From assembly GCA_010094045.1 (NCBI GenBank), contig ML986790.1, positions 1 to 11,227 on the forward strand: a stretch of 11,227 nucleotides of DNA. Reading direction: 5' to 3'. Below are positions 8,863 through 11,227 of the stretch, piece by piece (position 1 is the stretch's first letter; every line of letters starts with the position of its first letter). The position numbers and the translations under genes were made by a program. The notes under the pieces are model-generated. The model was not told the DNA's origin and ran no database searches. It saw only the letters and a list, made by a program, of their open reading frames with translations. The stretch comes from Lojkania enalia. Taxonomy: Eukaryota > Ascomycota > Dothideomycetes > Pleosporales.

Positions 8863-10257
8863 TTAATAGTTTATAGGTAATATTTGTTCCTTAATTTTAT
8901 ATAGTCTAATTTTAATATAGTCTAGTTTACTACTTAGTTATTTACTTTAAATATTTTATCGTAGCAGCTAAACTTTTTCTCCCTTATTAAAGTAAGGTAG
9001 TTGTTTATATTTCTTATTATAGTATTTTTTTATAGTATATTATAGAAACTAAAAGTCTTTCTTTAGTAAATCTTACGTTTGTTAAATAGTTTTAACTTAT
9101 TCCTGTATCTAGAGTGCCTATAATACTACTTTAATTAGGGTATTATAGATTTTTAGTTTATACCTATAATTTGCTATAAATAGTAATACTCTAGTTATAC
9201 TATATATAGTACTATTATACGCGAGTTACGCTATTAGTAGTAGTATTACCTAATTATTTTGTCTATAGTTAAGGTAGTATTATAAGTATTACTCTACTAT
9301 TTAGTTTATTTATTCTATCTATCTATCTATTTATAAGTAAAATACTATAGATATCTTATATTTAATTCCTAGTAAGTTTATAATTATTTACTAAAACTTT
9401 AAAGTAAACTTAGTATTTTAGTTTATAATTATCTTTTATAGTACCCTATATTATACGATAATCTACTTTAGGAAGATGTTTATAATCTATTCTACTAATA
9501 ACACTTTATTATAAGAGATAAAGTAGGTGTATTTTATAAGCCTATCTACAATTATTATAATAGAGTTATATACTTCTCCCTTTAGGTAGTCTTTTAACTT
9601 TAGTAGCTTAATAATAAAGTCTATAGTAACTTCTATCTATAGTCCGGTTAGCGTTTCTAGGTTTTATAATAGTCTATAGGGTATATATCTATTAGGTTTA
9701 TTCTATTAGTAGTCTACGTATTCCCGTAACGTATTTTTTACCTATTCTCTTACTTTAGAAAAGTAGAACCCTCTAAGGATTCGTTCTAGTATTTTCTCTA
9801 TTCTTTAATATCTGTAGGTAGAGGCTTCGAAGAATTACCTAATAAATTCTTTTCTAACTTTAACTAGTATATAGATTTAATTATAGACGTATAATAGTCT
9901 ATCTATCTATTCTAGTTCTTATTCTTAAAGTTCTTTAGGTATTCCGTTTATTACTAACCTAATTAGAGTTATCTAGCTTACTTCTTTAGTAATAGTTGTT
10001 GCTACGAGTCTCAGATAGTTATATACTATACTTCTATCTTATTATCTTTTTAGTAGTATAGCTGTAGTTCCTTTCTCTTACTTATATCCTAGTAGTCTAT
10101 TTAATACGTCTACTCTTTAGTTCTATTTTCCGCTAATATAGATGATCTTAAAGTTGAATATAGCTAGTTCTTATAACCATCTAACCTGTCTAGGGGTAAG
10201 AGTTTTAATAGTAAGAAAGGTAGTAAGATTCTTATAATCATAATAGACTTTAGTTTA
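8863..10257. repeat. Long direct repeat, unit 2
   Basis: Partner of 1525-2919 at offset 7338. This copy keeps more CpG and other C/G bases (for example 9219-9231), suggesting a lighter or later mutation load. Unlike unit 1, its coding frame continues on both sides: to RNase H and RT on the right and to the chromodomain on the left. Confidence 0.92.
9314..9329. repeat. TCTA x4 run inside integrase active-site motif, copy 2
   Basis: Same run as 1976-1991 and in the same place in the integrase frame, directly beside the catalytic Glu codon at 9313-9315. Its presence at the identical position in both copies shows it was inherited with the element or produced by the same mutations twice. Confidence 0.8.
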
Positions 10258-11227
10258 CTATTTTACTCCCTGCAGGTATATACGCTATTCTTTAAAGTAT
10301 ACTATAATAGCTAGAAGGTCTTAGTTATATATATTATAATTTATTTCTACTGGTATAAGTTTTTATAAATAGTATACTATAGGGTATTATTTTCTATTAT
10401 AGATTTATATAAGAATTCCGGCTATTCTTATTCTTAATACGTCGGTTTTTATAAGAGCTTTCTTTTCTAGGTTATAGAGTTTTAGTACTAGTTCTTGCTA
10501 AAATTGTTTCTTAACTTCTTAGAAGACTTTTCTTATTTATTTCCCTATATAAAAGTAATATCTTTCTTTAATAGTTAGGTTAAGGGTATAGTTATATTAC
10601 TCTAATTATCTATAAAAGTTTAATAGAAGTTATAAAATTCTATAAAAGATTAGATATCTTTAACTAACTTTAAAGTTAGCTAGTTTTTAATTACTACTAA
10701 TTTATTTAGGTCTATTTATAGTTGTTCTAATTTAATAATAAATTCTAAGTAGTTTATTCGCGTAGTATAAAATTTATATTTTCTTACCTTTAAGTATAAT
10801 TTTACTACTTATAATATATATAATACTTATTTAATATATTTCTTATATTCTTACTTTATTTTTAAATATATAAGAACGTTATTTAAATATACTATATAGA
10901 ATTATCTAAGGTATAGTCTTAGTACCTTATTAATTTATTTTAAAAAAGTAGCTAGTATATTAATAAGTTTAAATAGTATAACTAGATATTTAAAGAGTTT
11001 TTTCTTATCTTAAATACTATTCTCTATTTATCTCTTTCTTTAATATAGATCTAGTAGTATATATTCTAGATATCTAGTTTTATAAAGATAGTAGCTTCTC
11101 TTAACTAGTCTCTTAAGTTGTAATAAGTAGTAGAGGATATTAGTCCTTAATAGTAATATTATTAAGAGTATAATAATCGATATATATTTATAGATCTATT
11201 ATTTCTTTCTTATCTATAAAGAGTATA

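Larger units (their letters stand above)
1..11227. other. AT-rich block mutated by RIP
   Basis: The whole window has an extreme TpA excess with CpA and TpG depletion on both strands, the footprint of fungal repeat-induced point mutation (C to T mainly in CpA). The first 60 bases hold 13 TA and no CA or TG. Many surviving C and G bases sit in CpG (for example 6184-6210 and 8027-8034). Stops in all recognised frames are TAA or TAG only. ATG codons are scarce, as expected if ATG became ATA. The pattern covers every element described here, so the window was probably a silent, repeat-rich AT block. The type of organism is inferred from this signature and from the element families. Confidence 0.9.
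8545..11227 (-). pseudogene. Ty3/Gypsy chromovirus-like pol, element B copy 2
   Basis: The - strand carries a long pol remnant entering from the right edge. RT lies at about 11200-10560: a KLD(L/I) motif near 11080, degraded LPFGLTNAPATF near 10965-10930, and the active site YLDD changed to YLNN at 10878-10889. RNase H is at about 10450-10100, with an intact KTD motif whose Asp is 10441-10443. Next come an HHCC finger whose two Cys are now Tyr, then integrase with Asp 9619-9621, Asp-to-Asn 9421-9423 and Glu 9313-9315 (35 residues between the last two). A GPY-type region and PVNY motif lie near 8865. A chromodomain at 8614-8757 contains EW-x-VEKI and YLxKW motifs with both Trp codons now TAG, and ends in EENL. 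One frame runs from 10528 to the end. Single-base shifts occur at T runs 10528-10531 and 10998-11003. Gag, protease and both LTRs were not seen; the 3' end past the chromodomain is unclear. Confidence 0.9.

Noticed and set aside
1..11227. Alternative genetic code with TAA/TAG read as Gln, as in some ciliates
   Set aside because: Stops also replace conserved Trp (chromodomain and hAT motifs), and conserved Cys/His and catalytic Asp are changed by the same transition types; only mutation explains all of these.

Overview
This window looks like a graveyard of transposable elements from a filamentous ascomycete fungus (Pezizomycotina). It shows the marks of repeat-induced point mutation (RIP). The DNA is very AT-rich, TpA is everywhere, and CpA and TpG are almost gone: the first 60 bases contain 13 TA and no CA or TG. 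CpG is often kept, which argues against ordinary CpG deamination. Every in-frame stop I met in the recognisable reading frames is TAA or TAG, never TGA. These stops fall where the families have Gln or Trp, as C-to-T and G-to-A changes predict. I found no intact host gene, no RNA gene and no CRISPR array.

Layout from left to right. (1) 1 to about 1530, + strand: Ty3/Gypsy pol fragment (reverse transcriptase, RNase H), entering from outside the window and cut off before its integrase. (2) About 1525-2931, - strand: fragment of a second Gypsy family (end of RNase H, HHCC finger, integrase core and C-terminal part). (3) 2932-3335: no confident gene. (4) About 3336-5520, - strand: nearly complete hAT transposase with one frameshift. 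(5) About 5521-6168: no gene; holds a 34-bp tandem repeat built on a palindrome. (6) 6169-8055: a complete 1.89-kb Fot1/pogo DNA transposon with terminal inverted repeats and a collinear transposase frame on the - strand. (7) About 8292-8582, + strand: frame for a Gln/Glu/Lys-rich probable coiled coil of unknown identity. (8) About 8545-11227, - strand: longer copy of the second Gypsy family (RT, RNase H, HHCC finger, integrase, chromodomain), running off the right edge.

The second Gypsy family is therefore present twice in the same orientation. A segment of about 1395 bp repeats at a constant offset of 7338 bases with no indel at any checkpoint, and the copies differ mostly by transitions. 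Such repeats are what RIP acts on, so the array both carries the damage and explains it. The parts do not work together as a system: each is a dead mobile element, with catalytic Asp codons often changed to Asn and zinc-binding Cys/His to Tyr. The most informative content is the mutational record, the nested or abutting junctions, and the two unidentified stretches (5521-6168 and 8292-8582).
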